64,000 nucleotides of DNA from Enterobacterales bacterium CwR94 (GCA_002837195.1 KZ478061.1:230382-294381), one strand, 5' to 3'; shown: positions 29,092 through 37,242, counted from the first letter of the stretch. The notes: generated by a model from the letters alone, not told the origin. A program made the numbers and translations.

Positions 29092-30561
29092 TTATTGGTC
29101 TTTAAACTGCGGGAAGTCCATCTCGCTGTAACGCACAAAGCGTGTGCGCTGCGACCATTTGTATCCCAGCCAAATCGCCAGGAACAGAGGAATACCAATA
29201 TAGGTCGCCGCTACACCGCCCCAGTCAATGCGATCTTCCAGGAAGGCCTGGTAGTTCTGGCCCAAGGTGATGATCAGGCACAGCACAAAGGCAAAGATCG
29301 GCCCAATGGGGAAGAAACCCGATTTATAAGGCAGCGCATTGATATCAAGACCTTGCTTCACGTAACCGCGACGGAAACGGTAGTGGCTGATCGCAATCCC
29401 CAGCCAGGCAATAAAGCCCGTCATCCCGGAGGTATTCAGCAACCATAAATAGACCGTCTGATTACCAAACATCGACGTCAGGAAGCACAGCCCCGCGACA
29501 ACGGTGGTGGCATACAACGCGTTACGCGGCACCCCGCCTTTTGACAGTTTGGCAAAAATACGCGGGGCTTTACCCTCAGAAGCCAGGGTGTAGAGCATGC
29601 GCGTGGAAGCGTACATCCCGGAGTTACCCGCCGACAGTACCGCGGTTAAAATCACCGCATTCATTATCGCGGCCGCAGAGAGTAAGCCAGCATTCTGGAA
29701 GACCAGCGTAAACGGGCTGACGCTGATATCAGTGACGTCGTTACGCAGCAGGCTCGGATCGGTATACGGAATGATTAAGCTGATAATCAGAATCGCAAAC
29801 ACATAAAACAGCAGAATACGCCAAAACACCTGCCGCACCGCGCGCGGAATGTTCTTCGCCGGATCGGCTGATTCACCGGCGGCAATGCCGATCAATTCTG
29901 TGCCCTGGAATGAGAAGCCGACAATCATCGCCACACCAATCATGGCGGAGAAACCACCGGCAAATGGCGCATCGCCAATTTCCCAGTTATGCCAACCCGC
30001 TTTCTCACCGCCGCTCATAATGCCAACGATCATCAGCACGCCCACGGCGATAAAGATGATAACCGTCGTCACTTTGATCAGTGAGAACCAGTACTCCGCT
30101 TCGCCAAAGCCTTTAACGGAGATGTAGTTCAGCAGAAACATCAAGCCTAAGAACAACGCACTCCAGATCCAGCCTGGGGTATCAGGGAACCAATAGTTCA
30201 TCACCAGTTGTGCGGCCACTAGGTCAACGGCAATGGTCACGGCCCAGTTGTACCAGTAGTTCCAGCCCAGTGCGAAACCGAAACCCGGTTCAACGTATTT
30301 GGCACCGTAAGTCGAAAAGGAGCCGGAAACCGGCATAAATGCCGCCAGTTCGCCGAGACTGGTCATCAGGAAATACACCATCAGGCCAATCAGAGCATAA
30401 GAGAGTAATGCACCGCCGGGGCCTGCCTGAGAAATGGTTGCGCCAGATGCGACAAACAATCCGGTGCCGATAGAACCGCCAATCGCGATCATCGTCAGGT
30501 GACGTGCTTTTAGCTCGCGTCTTAACGCAGGCTGTTGTGTTGTGTTTGAATCCTGAACCAT
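29092..30561 (-). CDS. lysP: Lysine-specific permease LysP
   Basis: A 489-residue APC-family proton/lysine symporter, the exact E. coli length, with twelve membrane segments. In E. coli it also holds the regulator CadC inactive when lysine is scarce. Conserved blocks: LKARHLTMIAIGGSIGTGLF (helix 1), GFALGWNYWYNWAVTIAVDL and VGFSFQGTELIGIAAGES. The ATG at 30561 gives MVQDSNTTQQPALRRELKA. A TATAAT -10 sits 90 bp upstream. No lysine riboswitch is seen in the leader. Confidence 0.97.
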   Translation of the reverse strand: MVQDSNTTQQPALRRELKARHLTMIAIGGSIGTGLFVASGATISQAGPGGALLSYALIGLMVYFLMTSLGELAAFMPVSGSFSTYGAKYVEPGFGFALGWNYWYNWAVTIAVDLVAAQLVMNYWFPDTPGWIWSALFLGLMFLLNYISVKGFGEAEYWFSLIKVTTVIIFIAVGVLMIVGIMSGGEKAGWHNWEIGDAPFAGGFSAMIGVAMIVGFSFQGTELIGIAAGESADPAKNIPRAVRQVFWRILLFYVFAILIISLIIPYTDPSLLRNDVTDISVSPFTLVFQNAGLLSAAAIMNAVILTAVLSAGNSGMYASTRMLYTLASEGKAPRIFAKLSKGGVPRNALYATTVVAGLCFLTSMFGNQTVYLWLLNTSGMTGFIAWLGIAISHYRFRRGYVKQGLDINALPYKSGFFPIGPIFAFVLCLIITLGQNYQAFLEDRIDWGGVAATYIGIPLFLAIWLGYKWSQRTRFVRYSEMDFPQFKDQ

Positions 30562-30649
30562 GCGATCACGCTATCCATAGAAAAAATGAGGCGAGATTGT
30601 AGCAAAACAACCTGCGAGGTATAGCGCGTTAGCGCTGTTATAAGTAAGC

Positions 30650-30655
30650 ATTATA
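30650..30655 (-). promoter_or_regulatory. lysP promoter -10
   Basis: TATAAT on the minus strand, 89 bp before lysP, with no good -35 at 17 bp. Weak -35 elements are typical of activator-dependent promoters; E. coli lysP is activated by ArgP. A repeated TTAGCCG/CGGCTA element (30661-30679) lies just upstream. Putative. Confidence 0.45.
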
Positions 30656-30802
30656 ATTGCTAGCCGATTATTAGCCGGTCAGTGTACAGAAATGTGATCG
30701 CTTCGTGGTTCATCTTGCATTGAGCACAGTAAAGGCATAAAACACGGCATACTGCTGCGCACAGGACACCGGATCTCACCTCTATCAACATGGAATAGCA
30801 AG

Positions 30803-31693
30803 ATGATCGATTTCTCAGGTTTTAGCGCATACCGCACCCAGCTTAGCGCAACGCTGCCTGTGGCGGGAAAAGTCACTGAGTTCGAAGTCGCCGGGATTTA
30901 TGGCCGCCTGTATGCACCTGAATCGACAATCGAGGATATTTTGATTGTCTACCACGGCGGCGGCGTCAATTCAGATGCCGGTTACGATATTCTTGCTCGT
31001 CAAGTTAGCGATGGCACAGCGGTCGCTGTTTGTCTTGTCGATATCCGTGGACACGGACGCTCTTCGGGTCATAAAGGGAAAGTATCAACGCCAACGCATA
31101 TCTGGCGGGATGTGGATACGGTGGTTGGCGATATGCACGCAACCTTTCCTCACGCGAGGATTCATCTGCTTGGACATTCCAGCGGAGGCGGCATGCTGAT
31201 TAATTACTTCACGCGCTACACCCCCACACAAAAATGCAACAGCATGATTTTAATTGCTCCCGAATTCGGGCCTTTTGCTCCCGCTGAGATTCGCAAAAGC
31301 ACTGCAACCCCTTTTGCCTCAGTGAATACGTGGCCGTTTATTGTCAATGCGCTTAGCTTGGGTTGGTTGAGCGGTGACCGTTTCGCAATAACGCTACATT
31401 TCCCCGAAGAGGTGCTGGCATCAAACCCGCAGTTTGTTAAGCACTACAGCGTTAACATGGCAAATGCCCTGACGCCTCGTCAACCTGCCACCCAGTTAGC
31501 TTTATTGCCAGTCCCTGTCACTGTTTTGCTGGCTGAAAAAGATGAGCTGTTTGATGCACGGCTAACGGAAACGTTTTTAGCGGCATGCGCGAATCAACAA
31601 CTACGTTGCCAGATAATAGCCAACAGTCATCATCTGGACTGCCTCTTTAACGCCCTCGATTTGATACTCCAGCATTTGATAGCGCATGGGTAG
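30803..31693 (+). CDS. Alpha/beta hydrolase (serine aminopeptidase/lysophospholipase-like)
   Basis: A 296-residue cytosolic alpha/beta-hydrolase of the Hydrolase_4 type. The oxyanion region is VYHGGGVNSD, the nucleophile elbow is GHSSGGG (near residue 127), and the strand with the acid is VLLAEKDELFD. The likely catalytic His is in the NSHHLDCLF segment. DIRGHGRSSGHKG is the monoacylglycerol lipase-like signature. The substrate is unknown. It lies at the lysP side of an accessory region; its base composition is closer to the chromosome than the following genes. The start at 30803 has a GGAATAGCAAG ribosome site. Confidence 0.75.
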   Translation: MIDFSGFSAYRTQLSATLPVAGKVTEFEVAGIYGRLYAPESTIEDILIVYHGGGVNSDAGYDILARQVSDGTAVAVCLVDIRGHGRSSGHKGKVSTPTHIWRDVDTVVGDMHATFPHARIHLLGHSSGGGMLINYFTRYTPTQKCNSMILIAPEFGPFAPAEIRKSTATPFASVNTWPFIVNALSLGWLSGDRFAITLHFPEEVLASNPQFVKHYSVNMANALTPRQPATQLALLPVPVTVLLAEKDELFDARLTETFLAACANQQLRCQIIANSHHLDCLFNALDLILQHLIAHG

Positions 31694-31701
31694 GGCTGGT
31701 T

Positions 31702-31719
31702 TGTGCCAGGAGCGGACAT
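31702..31719 (+). repeat. Island repeat, copy 1
   Basis: TGTGCCAGGAGCGGACAT, eight bases past the hydrolase stop. It shares the core GTGCCARRAGCGGACAT with the copy near 33714 and, less exactly, the copy near 34677. Inverted relatives lie near 34632 and 35875. Confidence 0.65.
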
Positions 31720-31815
31720 AGGGCAATTTAATTAAAAACAATATTAGGAACTCAGCCCATAGGGCTGAGAGTATGGATCTTTGGCTTGATGATAATTGAA
31801 AAATAATAGTGACAT

Positions 31816-33426
31816 CTACTTTTTATCAATATCTGAAACTTCATCTGATAATTCCGATAAAATTTCTAAAGAACAACCAATGTCATCATTGTAACCACCA
31901 CGCCAAATCAATTTTTTTATATTTGAATGTGCTTTTGAAGACCAGGCTATACCTTGAAATAATTCCGGATACTCCTCTATAGATTTAATTTCTCTGAATA
32001 TCTCAGCAACTCCATCAATGGCTTTATCTGAACCTTCATGCATAAGCCCTGCAACTATAAAGCCCTTTGATACTTTAGAATGTTCATGACTTAATACCCA
32101 TAAAAGCATATTTATCCTATTTGGATATGAGCAACTTACTGATAGCATTAATAGATGTTCTAACGATTCAGATTCAAGTTCTTCAACTCTTAAAGCGATC
32201 ATGTCTAGTATCTTAGGATCTTGAAGATTAAATATCTTAGCTGCGGCGTTAACACCCATTGCTCCCTTATTTTTTACTGCTAAATAAATGAGTTCACGCT
32301 GTTTTTCTTCATCTAAAAATGCTATCACGGAATGAAAACTTATTAACTTAGATGCCAGGGCACTCATTTTTTCTATATTTATTTCCTCATGGTATCTATT
32401 TAACTCATAGAAAAATGACTCTGCTGTTTTTTCAGTTATAGCGTCAAAAGCAACTGAGATTATTGATTCAGAATGCTTGGGGTTATTTATTTTTCTTATT
32501 TTTAGTGATTCATTCCACTCAGGTTCATCTAGTGTTGACAGTTGCTGAATGGTGCCATCAAAGCTAGTATGAACTTGAGGTATTTTATTTTCAAGTGTTG
32601 TAATTGGGTGATCCAAATACTTTTTTCTAACTTCTGATATTTCATTTATTAACTCATTGCATGTTAATCTTTGATGCCTGTTCTCTACGATTGTTCTCTG
32701 AAAGACTAAGTTGAATATCTCATAACGACAATCATCTTTTATTTCACTAAGATTCCAATGCCTTAATTTATATTTTTCACGAGAGAAGACTTTTCCTCCT
32801 GATAAGAGGAAATATAGGATTTTACCTAATGAATAAATGTCAGCATTAAAATCAACATCTAAGAATAAACCATCTTCAAGTTCCGGCGCCATGTAATATC
32901 TAGGGCCCACAGCTTCTTGAGTTTCTGTAACGCGGGGCATATCGCCTATAAGGCAAAGGCCGAAGTCACTTATCTTCGGTTCTCCTGAAAACATCAGCAC
33001 ATTATCCGGTTTAATGTCGCGATGTATAATCCTACTATTATGTAAGTGTTCGACACCGGAAACAATTTTTTCAAACAAAGAAAGGCATTCTAAGACACTA
33101 AGTTTCACTGATTCATCGTTAATGTGAGACTCGAGGTTATTATCAGCCTCAGGCATAACATAAGTAGGTTTATCTGGGTCTTTATATGAACCGTAATCAA
33201 TAATATCAATTACATGAGCATGTTTTGAAAGCAATGTAATCGCTTTTATCTCATTGGAAAATCTCTCGTTTCTCTTTGGATTTAGGAGTTCTTTGAGCAC
33301 AAATATACCTGAATACTCACAACTTGTGTCGCGAACTCTGTAAACAAGCCCTTGCCCCCCTCTTGCAAATGAGTTTTCATTTGCTTCCCATTTTCCCCAC
33401 TTTCTTACCTTACTCTTAACTACCAT
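31816..33426 (-). CDS. Hanks-type Ser/Thr protein kinase with helical C-terminal domain
   Basis: A 536-residue cytoplasmic kinase, unlike any core gene here. Kinase motifs are complete: glycine loop RGGQGLV (22-28), ATP lysine K45 (FVLKE), helix-C Glu59, catalytic loop HRDIKPDN (135-142, Asp137), DFG (154-156), the activation segment with YYMAPE (177-182), and DIYSLG (196-201). From about residue 300 the protein is alpha-helical with HEAT-like repetition (leucine-rich helices, e.g. LEHLLMLSVS). It has no membrane segment, PASTA or sensor domain. The start is ATG at 33426 with GAGGAAAA; an upstream TTG is unlikely. Strongly AT-rich and without an obvious partner operon. The role is unknown; defence or stress signalling is possible. 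Confidence 0.85.
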   Translation of the reverse strand: MVVKSKVRKWGKWEANENSFARGGQGLVYRVRDTSCEYSGIFVLKELLNPKRNERFSNEIKAITLLSKHAHVIDIIDYGSYKDPDKPTYVMPEADNNLESHINDESVKLSVLECLSLFEKIVSGVEHLHNSRIIHRDIKPDNVLMFSGEPKISDFGLCLIGDMPRVTETQEAVGPRYYMAPELEDGLFLDVDFNADIYSLGKILYFLLSGGKVFSREKYKLRHWNLSEIKDDCRYEIFNLVFQRTIVENRHQRLTCNELINEISEVRKKYLDHPITTLENKIPQVHTSFDGTIQQLSTLDEPEWNESLKIRKINNPKHSESIISVAFDAITEKTAESFFYELNRYHEEINIEKMSALASKLISFHSVIAFLDEEKQRELIYLAVKNKGAMGVNAAAKIFNLQDPKILDMIALRVEELESESLEHLLMLSVSCSYPNRINMLLWVLSHEHSKVSKGFIVAGLMHEGSDKAIDGVAEIFREIKSIEEYPELFQGIAWSSKAHSNIKKLIWRGGYNDDIGCSLEILSELSDEVSDIDKK

Positions 33427-33835
33427 GTAAATTTTCCTCAATAATATAAATTAAGTAAACACCGTAAATGTGGAGTTACTTAATTTATCATGCCCTACAA
33501 GGGATTGATTGTGTAAGGAAAAGGGATAATCCCCACACAATATTTATTACAATCATAAAAACCTGTACCGACAGTACTTAATAAACGGAATCTACCATCA
33601 TCACTCTATTCGCGCAAACAACCTTCAGCGTCTGGCACACACCTCACTGGACGTATGCTCATATGTGGTCATTAACACCTACTAACATGACTCCTCGAAT
33701 GATTGGCCGCTTCGTGCCAAGAGCGGACATTGCAGAAGCTATTTCTTGTGAGGTCAAATATCAAAAAGCGTATTGTCTGCTGTCATTAAATTTTATGCCT
33801 TTTTTGACCTCATGTTTTTTAACGTTTTTTATGCC
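33427..33835. other. Gap between island kinase and small gene (409 bp)
   Basis: AT-rich. It should hold the kinase promoter at its left end and the terminator region of the leftward small gene at its right. The only recognisable element is a copy of the island repeat at 33707-33730, with a degenerate relative (GTCTGGCACACA, near 33628). Short frames here look non-coding. Confidence 0.5.
33707..33730 (+). repeat. Island repeat, copy 2
   Basis: CCGCTTCGTGCCAAGAGCGG folds into a short hairpin (CCGCT/AGCGG) and is followed by ACAT. It shares the GTGCCARRAGCGGACAT core with copy 1. Confidence 0.65.
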
Positions 33836-34393
33836 TTACCAACGAAGGATCATCCTGATGAATTTATTTTTTTCTTGCTGCGTGAACTTTTGATTAAACT
33901 CACAATCAAGAAAATCGCCCTCATCATCGCCAAACCCGCAGATTATAAATTTATTGCTAAATTTTTCAAAAAGATAATCATGATAGCTAATGAAGAAGTT
34001 TGTAAAGTTAATGTTATAAAAACATTCAGACAAACGACCAGATTCCGCGTGACTCGCTCGGTTTGAAGTACCATCTTCATTAGTAGATATGAGTTCAAGA
34101 TATTCCAATGCGCTTCGCTCAATCTTTTCAACCTCGGTTTTCGTAAGATCATCTCGACATTTAAAAGCACAAAACAAATAATAGTTAGGATTGGAAGAGC
34201 TAGATGATCGACTTGAAAGATCACCCATGGTCAAACCTACCTTAGCAAATCCGCTGTCTTTAATATCAGCTCCAAGATATAACCATTTTGTTAATGACTC
34301 GAAATTTTTTTTATCTCTTTCATGAAGCCACTCCATCTTATAATCTGCATTTGGATCAAGTTCTAAACCATATTCAACTTTTTGTTTTTTCAT
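33836..34393 (-). CDS. Hypothetical island protein, possibly GIY-YIG-like
   Basis: A 185-residue soluble protein that I do not recognise. The central segment (residues 36-100) reads KWLYLGADIKDSGFAKVGLT, then a serine-rich loop with Arg62, then NPNYYLFCAFKC and a helix with KTEVEKIERSALEYLE. This order (aromatic strand, K-V/I-G-x-T, downstream Arg, helix with Glu) resembles the T5orf172/MUG113 branch of GIY-YIG nucleases. The resemblance is faint and the call is a hypothesis. The start at 34393 follows a GAGGGAAAT ribosome site. Very AT-rich, on the same strand as the kinase but 409 bp upstream of it. Confidence 0.6.
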   Translation of the reverse strand: MKKQKVEYGLELDPNADYKMEWLHERDKKNFESLTKWLYLGADIKDSGFAKVGLTMGDLSSRSSSSSNPNYYLFCAFKCRDDLTKTEVEKIERSALEYLELISTNEDGTSNRASHAESGRLSECFYNINFTNFFISYHDYLFEKFSNKFIICGFGDDEGDFLDCEFNQKFTQQEKNKFIRMILRW

Positions 34394-34631
34394 ATTTCCC
34401 TCTGAAAATTGATATAGAATTGGTATAAATAGGTGGTAAAATAGCTTGAGGCTGAGATTTTCAAGACTACCCGACTAGTTACGATGCAACAGAACGACAT
34501 CGACCGCAATTCAATTTTGAAAATAACCGGTCTGGCTGAAGGCGAGTTGGTCAGATCCGTTGATCTGCTTCCATTGATTAACACGCGGAAATGTTAGTAA
34601 TGCCGCTTGGTGGTGAGAACAACAATTTCGT

Positions 34632-34657
34632 ACTTCCGCTGCTCGCTCACAGCAGAC
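34632..34657 (-). repeat. Island repeat, copy 3 (inverted)
   Basis: ACTTCCGCTGCTCGCTCACA followed by GCAGAC; its reverse complement GTCTGCTGTGAGCGAGCAGC matches copy 5 (GTCTGCTTTGAGCGAGGAAC) at most positions. Confidence 0.6.
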
Positions 34658-34674
34658 TTTCATCTAAGTTAGCT

Positions 34675-34703
34675 CGTCCGCTGTGTGCCAGAAGCGGAAG
34701 TCA
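34675..34703 (+). repeat. Island repeat, copy 4
   Basis: TCCGCTGTGTGCCAGAAGCGGA forms a 6-bp-stem hairpin (TCCGCT/AGCGGA) and is followed by AGTCAT. It carries the GTGCCARRAGCGGA core and lies 17 bp from inverted copy 3. Confidence 0.6.
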
Positions 34704-34904
34704 TTACTTTAGTGATGTTGTTGATTTAAGATATCATTTAGAGTAAGTTAGAGTTTTCTATTGAATGAAAGTATATTTCCATTGAAGTTAAATTTACATA
34801 TTACTAATCTAGCTCGTGCTTTTTCTCACACATAGTTAAATATATACCCCTCTTGCACCAAATAAAGGCACAGGGAACTCCATCAATAACATGAGGCGAA
34901 ACAC

Positions 34905-35765
34905 ATGGATACTTCAGAGTTCGATGACTTTAAAAAAAAGCTTATTAAGAATGGTTCTATAATAAGTGCAATTGAAATACTGACATTTAAATCATTATTT
35001 ATCGAGATGTATTTTGATGAACAAAAGCTTAGTTCTGGAACAGCTTTTCTTGCTGCAAATGATAAGGAATCTCATTGTGCACTGATTACTAATCGACATA
35101 ATGTTACAGGAAGAAATCAAGAAACAAACGAATGCCTTAGCAAGACGTGTGCAACACCCAATAACATAGTCATATACTTCCATAAAAATAAATCAGTTGG
35201 CGAATGGCTCAAAGTAAAGCTTCCTCTATACCGTGAGGATGAAACTCCATACTGGATTGAGGACCCAAAGCTAGGTGCAAAAGCTGATGTTATTGCTTTA
35301 AATTTAAACTGGGGAAGCGATGTATCTAAAGTTCCATTTTATATAAAGACTAATTTGGACCGAGATAATTTGTATGTAGGGCCGGGAGATACTGTCAGCG
35401 TGATAGGTTTTCCATTTGGTGTTAGTAGTTTTGGCAAATTTCCAGTTTGGGCTACCGGTTCTCTGGCTCAGGAATTATTATTAATGACAGATGATAATCC
35501 AATTTTTTTAATCGATTGCCGAGCGAGACAAGGCCAGTCTGGTTCTCCTGTTGTAGCTCATCGAACTGGGGGATATAGAAAATATCAGGATGGCAAAATA
35601 TCGTCAGTAATGGATGCCACTCCAAAATGGGAATTTTTAGGAATCTACAGTGGAAGGGTTAATAGTGAATCAGATCTTGGAAGGGTATGGCATGTTTCAG
35701 TTATTGAAAGAGTTTTGAATGCAGCAGAGCAAGATTATAAAAACAGAGCAAGTAAAATTCAATAA
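34905..35765 (+). CDS. Cytoplasmic trypsin-like serine protease
   Basis: A 286-residue protein with a chymotrypsin-fold protease pattern. His65 is in ITNRHNV, Asp128 in AKADVIALNL and Ser212 in GQSGSPVV, preceded by the strand FLIDCRAR. The spacing and the conserved VIGFPFG strand fit the Trypsin_2-like peptidase family. No signal peptide, membrane segment or PDZ domain is present, so it should act in the cytoplasm, unlike DegP/DegS. The N-terminal 40 residues are helical. Substrate unknown. AT-rich, opposite in orientation to the kinase and small gene; a Shine-Dalgarno GAGGCGAAAC precedes the start. Confidence 0.8.
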   Translation: MDTSEFDDFKKKLIKNGSIISAIEILTFKSLFIEMYFDEQKLSSGTAFLAANDKESHCALITNRHNVTGRNQETNECLSKTCATPNNIVIYFHKNKSVGEWLKVKLPLYREDETPYWIEDPKLGAKADVIALNLNWGSDVSKVPFYIKTNLDRDNLYVGPGDTVSVIGFPFGVSSFGKFPVWATGSLAQELLLMTDDNPIFLIDCRARQGQSGSPVVAHRTGGYRKYQDGKISSVMDATPKWEFLGIYSGRVNSESDLGRVWHVSVIERVLNAAEQDYKNRASKIQ

Positions 35766-35873
35766 ATATTAAAAGTTCAGAAAGTATATTTTAAATATCA
35801 GCAATATAATGCAAAGTATCAAATGGGTATGTATTTTATAAAGAAAATCCATTCAGCAAAATACCACAACTGT

Positions 35874-35903
35874 GATGTCCGTTCCTCGCTCAAAGCAGAC
35901 CCC
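35874..35903 (-). repeat. Island repeat, copy 5 (inverted)
   Basis: GATGTCCGTTCCTCGCTCAA followed by AGCAGACCCC; the reverse complement carries GTCTGCTTTGAGCGAGGAAC then GGACAT, the same ending as copies 1 and 2. It marks the right edge of the AT-rich block. Confidence 0.65.
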
Positions 35904-35908
35904 AACTC

Positions 35909-35938
35909 GCCCGCTCCATTCCCGAAGCGGGCTTTTTA
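35909..35938 (+). terminator. Terminator at the right edge of the island
   Basis: GCCCGCT/AGCGGGC stem with a 10-nt loop followed by TTTTTAT, oriented rightwards. It lies 144 bp past the protease stop and 48 bp before the convergent yeiE stop, so it probably protects yeiE from island transcription. Confidence 0.75.
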
Positions 35939-35985
35939 TCACACTATCAACTGCCGTCATCCACTTTAAGAAAACGCAAATCCTC

Positions 35986-36867
35986 TTATTCGCCCTCTCC
36001 ATTCAACTCGCAGTAACTTAGAAAGCGCGACAGCGCTTTGGAAAGGTGTTTTTGGCGATGGCGAATACGGTACAGCGTGCGCGTTAACGGCGGTAAAGGC
36101 ACGGTCACTTCTACCAGCGAGCCGCTGGCAAGCTGTTCAGCGATAACGCGTCGCGACAGGCAACTGATGCCCATACCGTGGCGCACCGCATGTTTAATCG
36201 CTTCTGAGTTGCCGAGCTCCATGGCCAGGTCAAATTGCGGCAAATGCGCCAGCAGTAAGTAATCCACGATTTCACGCGTGCCAGAACCTTGTTCACGCAA
36301 GATCCACGGCGCTGCTGCCAGCGTTTCCAGCGTGACAGGCTGCTGGAGGAGCGGCGAGTCCGGGGCGGCAAACACCACCAGCTCATCTTGCAACCAGGGC
36401 TCAGTGATCACATCTGGCATGTGGCATGGCCCTTCAATTAAGCCAACGTCCACGCGAAAATCCGCCACGGCGGTGATGACATCCAGGCTGTTGCCTACAT
36501 TGAGTTCGACGGGCAAACGCGGAAAATCACGTCGGTAGTGAGCAATCATGCCAGGTAACAGATAGTTGCCAATGGTGCTGCTGGCGGCAATGCGCAGTGC
36601 GCCGTTGTCTTCGCGAAACAACTGTTCAATTTCAAGCGCTTGTTCCAGTAAAGCGACCGCACGCGGGTACAGTAAGCGCCCATGCTCATTTAATACCAGC
36701 CGTTTCCCGACCCGGTCGAACAGTTGCACACCCAATTGCCCTTCTAAATCAGCCAGCGCTGCGCTGACCGCAGATTGCGACAGCGATAACTGCTGTGAGG
36801 CCTGGGTGGTAGAGCCGCTTTTAAGAACCTCACTGAATACTTCAACCTGACGCAACGTGATATGCAT
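35986..36867 (-). CDS. yeiE: LysR-family regulator YeiE
   Basis: A 293-residue LysR-type regulator, the same length as E. coli YeiE. The N-terminal winged helix ([20 protein letters not shown]) is followed by the effector domain ([32 protein letters not shown]). In enterobacteria YeiE has been linked to sulfite stress, iron homeostasis and motility. Its usual neighbour yeiH lies divergently upstream, here separated by a small YkvA-family gene that YeiE precedes by 12 bp on the same strand. Confidence 0.93.
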   Translation of the reverse strand: MHITLRQVEVFSEVLKSGSTTQASQQLSLSQSAVSAALADLEGQLGVQLFDRVGKRLVLNEHGRLLYPRAVALLEQALEIEQLFREDNGALRIAASSTIGNYLLPGMIAHYRRDFPRLPVELNVGNSLDVITAVADFRVDVGLIEGPCHMPDVITEPWLQDELVVFAAPDSPLLQQPVTLETLAAAPWILREQGSGTREIVDYLLLAHLPQFDLAMELGNSEAIKHAVRHGMGISCLSRRVIAEQLASGSLVEVTVPLPPLTRTLYRIRHRQKHLSKALSRFLSYCELNGEGE

Positions 36868-36879
36868 CCGCCTTCCTTA

Positions 36880-37242
36880 TTATTTTCCTGCCCACAATGC
36901 CCAGGCGACCAGTATCGCCCACACACACAGCAATCCGATTAATACTGGCTTAAATCCTGCGGCTTTCTGCGCCGCCGTTGCCGTTCGTGCAGGCCGATTT
37001 GCCGCCAGCAGTACCTCATCAGGTACAAATTTCAATAAAAAACCAATGCCCAACGGCACCAACAACGCATCATCGAGCCAGCCCACCAGGGGGATCACAT
37101 CAGGAATGATGTCCACCGGGCTGACCACATACAGCGCAATCGCCGCCATCGCCCCTTTGATCCACAACGGCGTACGAGGATGACGCACCGCGTACCACAG
37201 GGTGAGCAAATTTTTACGAAACTGGCGCACTCTTTTCCACAT
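36880..37242 (-). CDS. YkvA-family (DUF1232) small membrane protein
   Basis: A 120-residue protein with a DUF1232/YkvA domain: the signature KGAMAAIALYVVSPVDIIPD followed by GWLDDALLVPLGI, then a C-terminal hydrophobic segment (LIGLLCVWAILVAWALW). Function unknown; members are inner-membrane proteins of bacteria and plants. The start is ATG at 37242 with GGAGG five bases before it; GTG at 37248 is too close to that ribosome site. It forms a unit with yeiE and is divergent from yeiH. Absent from this place in E. coli. Confidence 0.85.
   Translation of the reverse strand: MWKRVRQFRKNLLTLWYAVRHPRTPLWIKGAMAAIALYVVSPVDIIPDVIPLVGWLDDALLVPLGIGFLLKFVPDEVLLAANRPARTATAAQKAAGFKPVLIGLLCVWAILVAWALWAGK

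Larger units (their letters stand above)
34394..34904. other. Gap between island small gene and protease (511 bp)
   Basis: It holds two opposite copies of the island repeat (34632-34657 and 34675-34703), arranged like the ends of a small element. It also holds a patch of clearly higher GC (about 34450-34595) that reads as coding-like in one frame (a 37-codon tail ending TAG at 34595-34597) and may be a fragment of a former gene. The rightmost 200 bp is AT-rich promoter-like sequence for the protease. Confidence 0.45.

Noticed and set aside
30562-30802. Lysine riboswitch in front of lysP
   Set aside because: The leader is only about 80 nt from the predicted start and lacks the long multi-helix lysine aptamer.
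33663-33893. 76-codon rightward frame between kinase and small gene
   Set aside because: Biased, Phe-rich translation running into the opposite gene, with no ribosome site.
34390-34584. 64-codon leftward frame upstream of the 185-residue island gene
   Set aside because: It overlaps the start of that gene, has no ribosome site, and its composition changes abruptly along its length; more likely part of a gene fragment on the other strand or chance.
31700-35905. Prophage or integrative element with integrase
   Set aside because: No integrase, phage structural gene, tRNA attachment site or long terminal direct repeat was found; only short dispersed repeats are seen.
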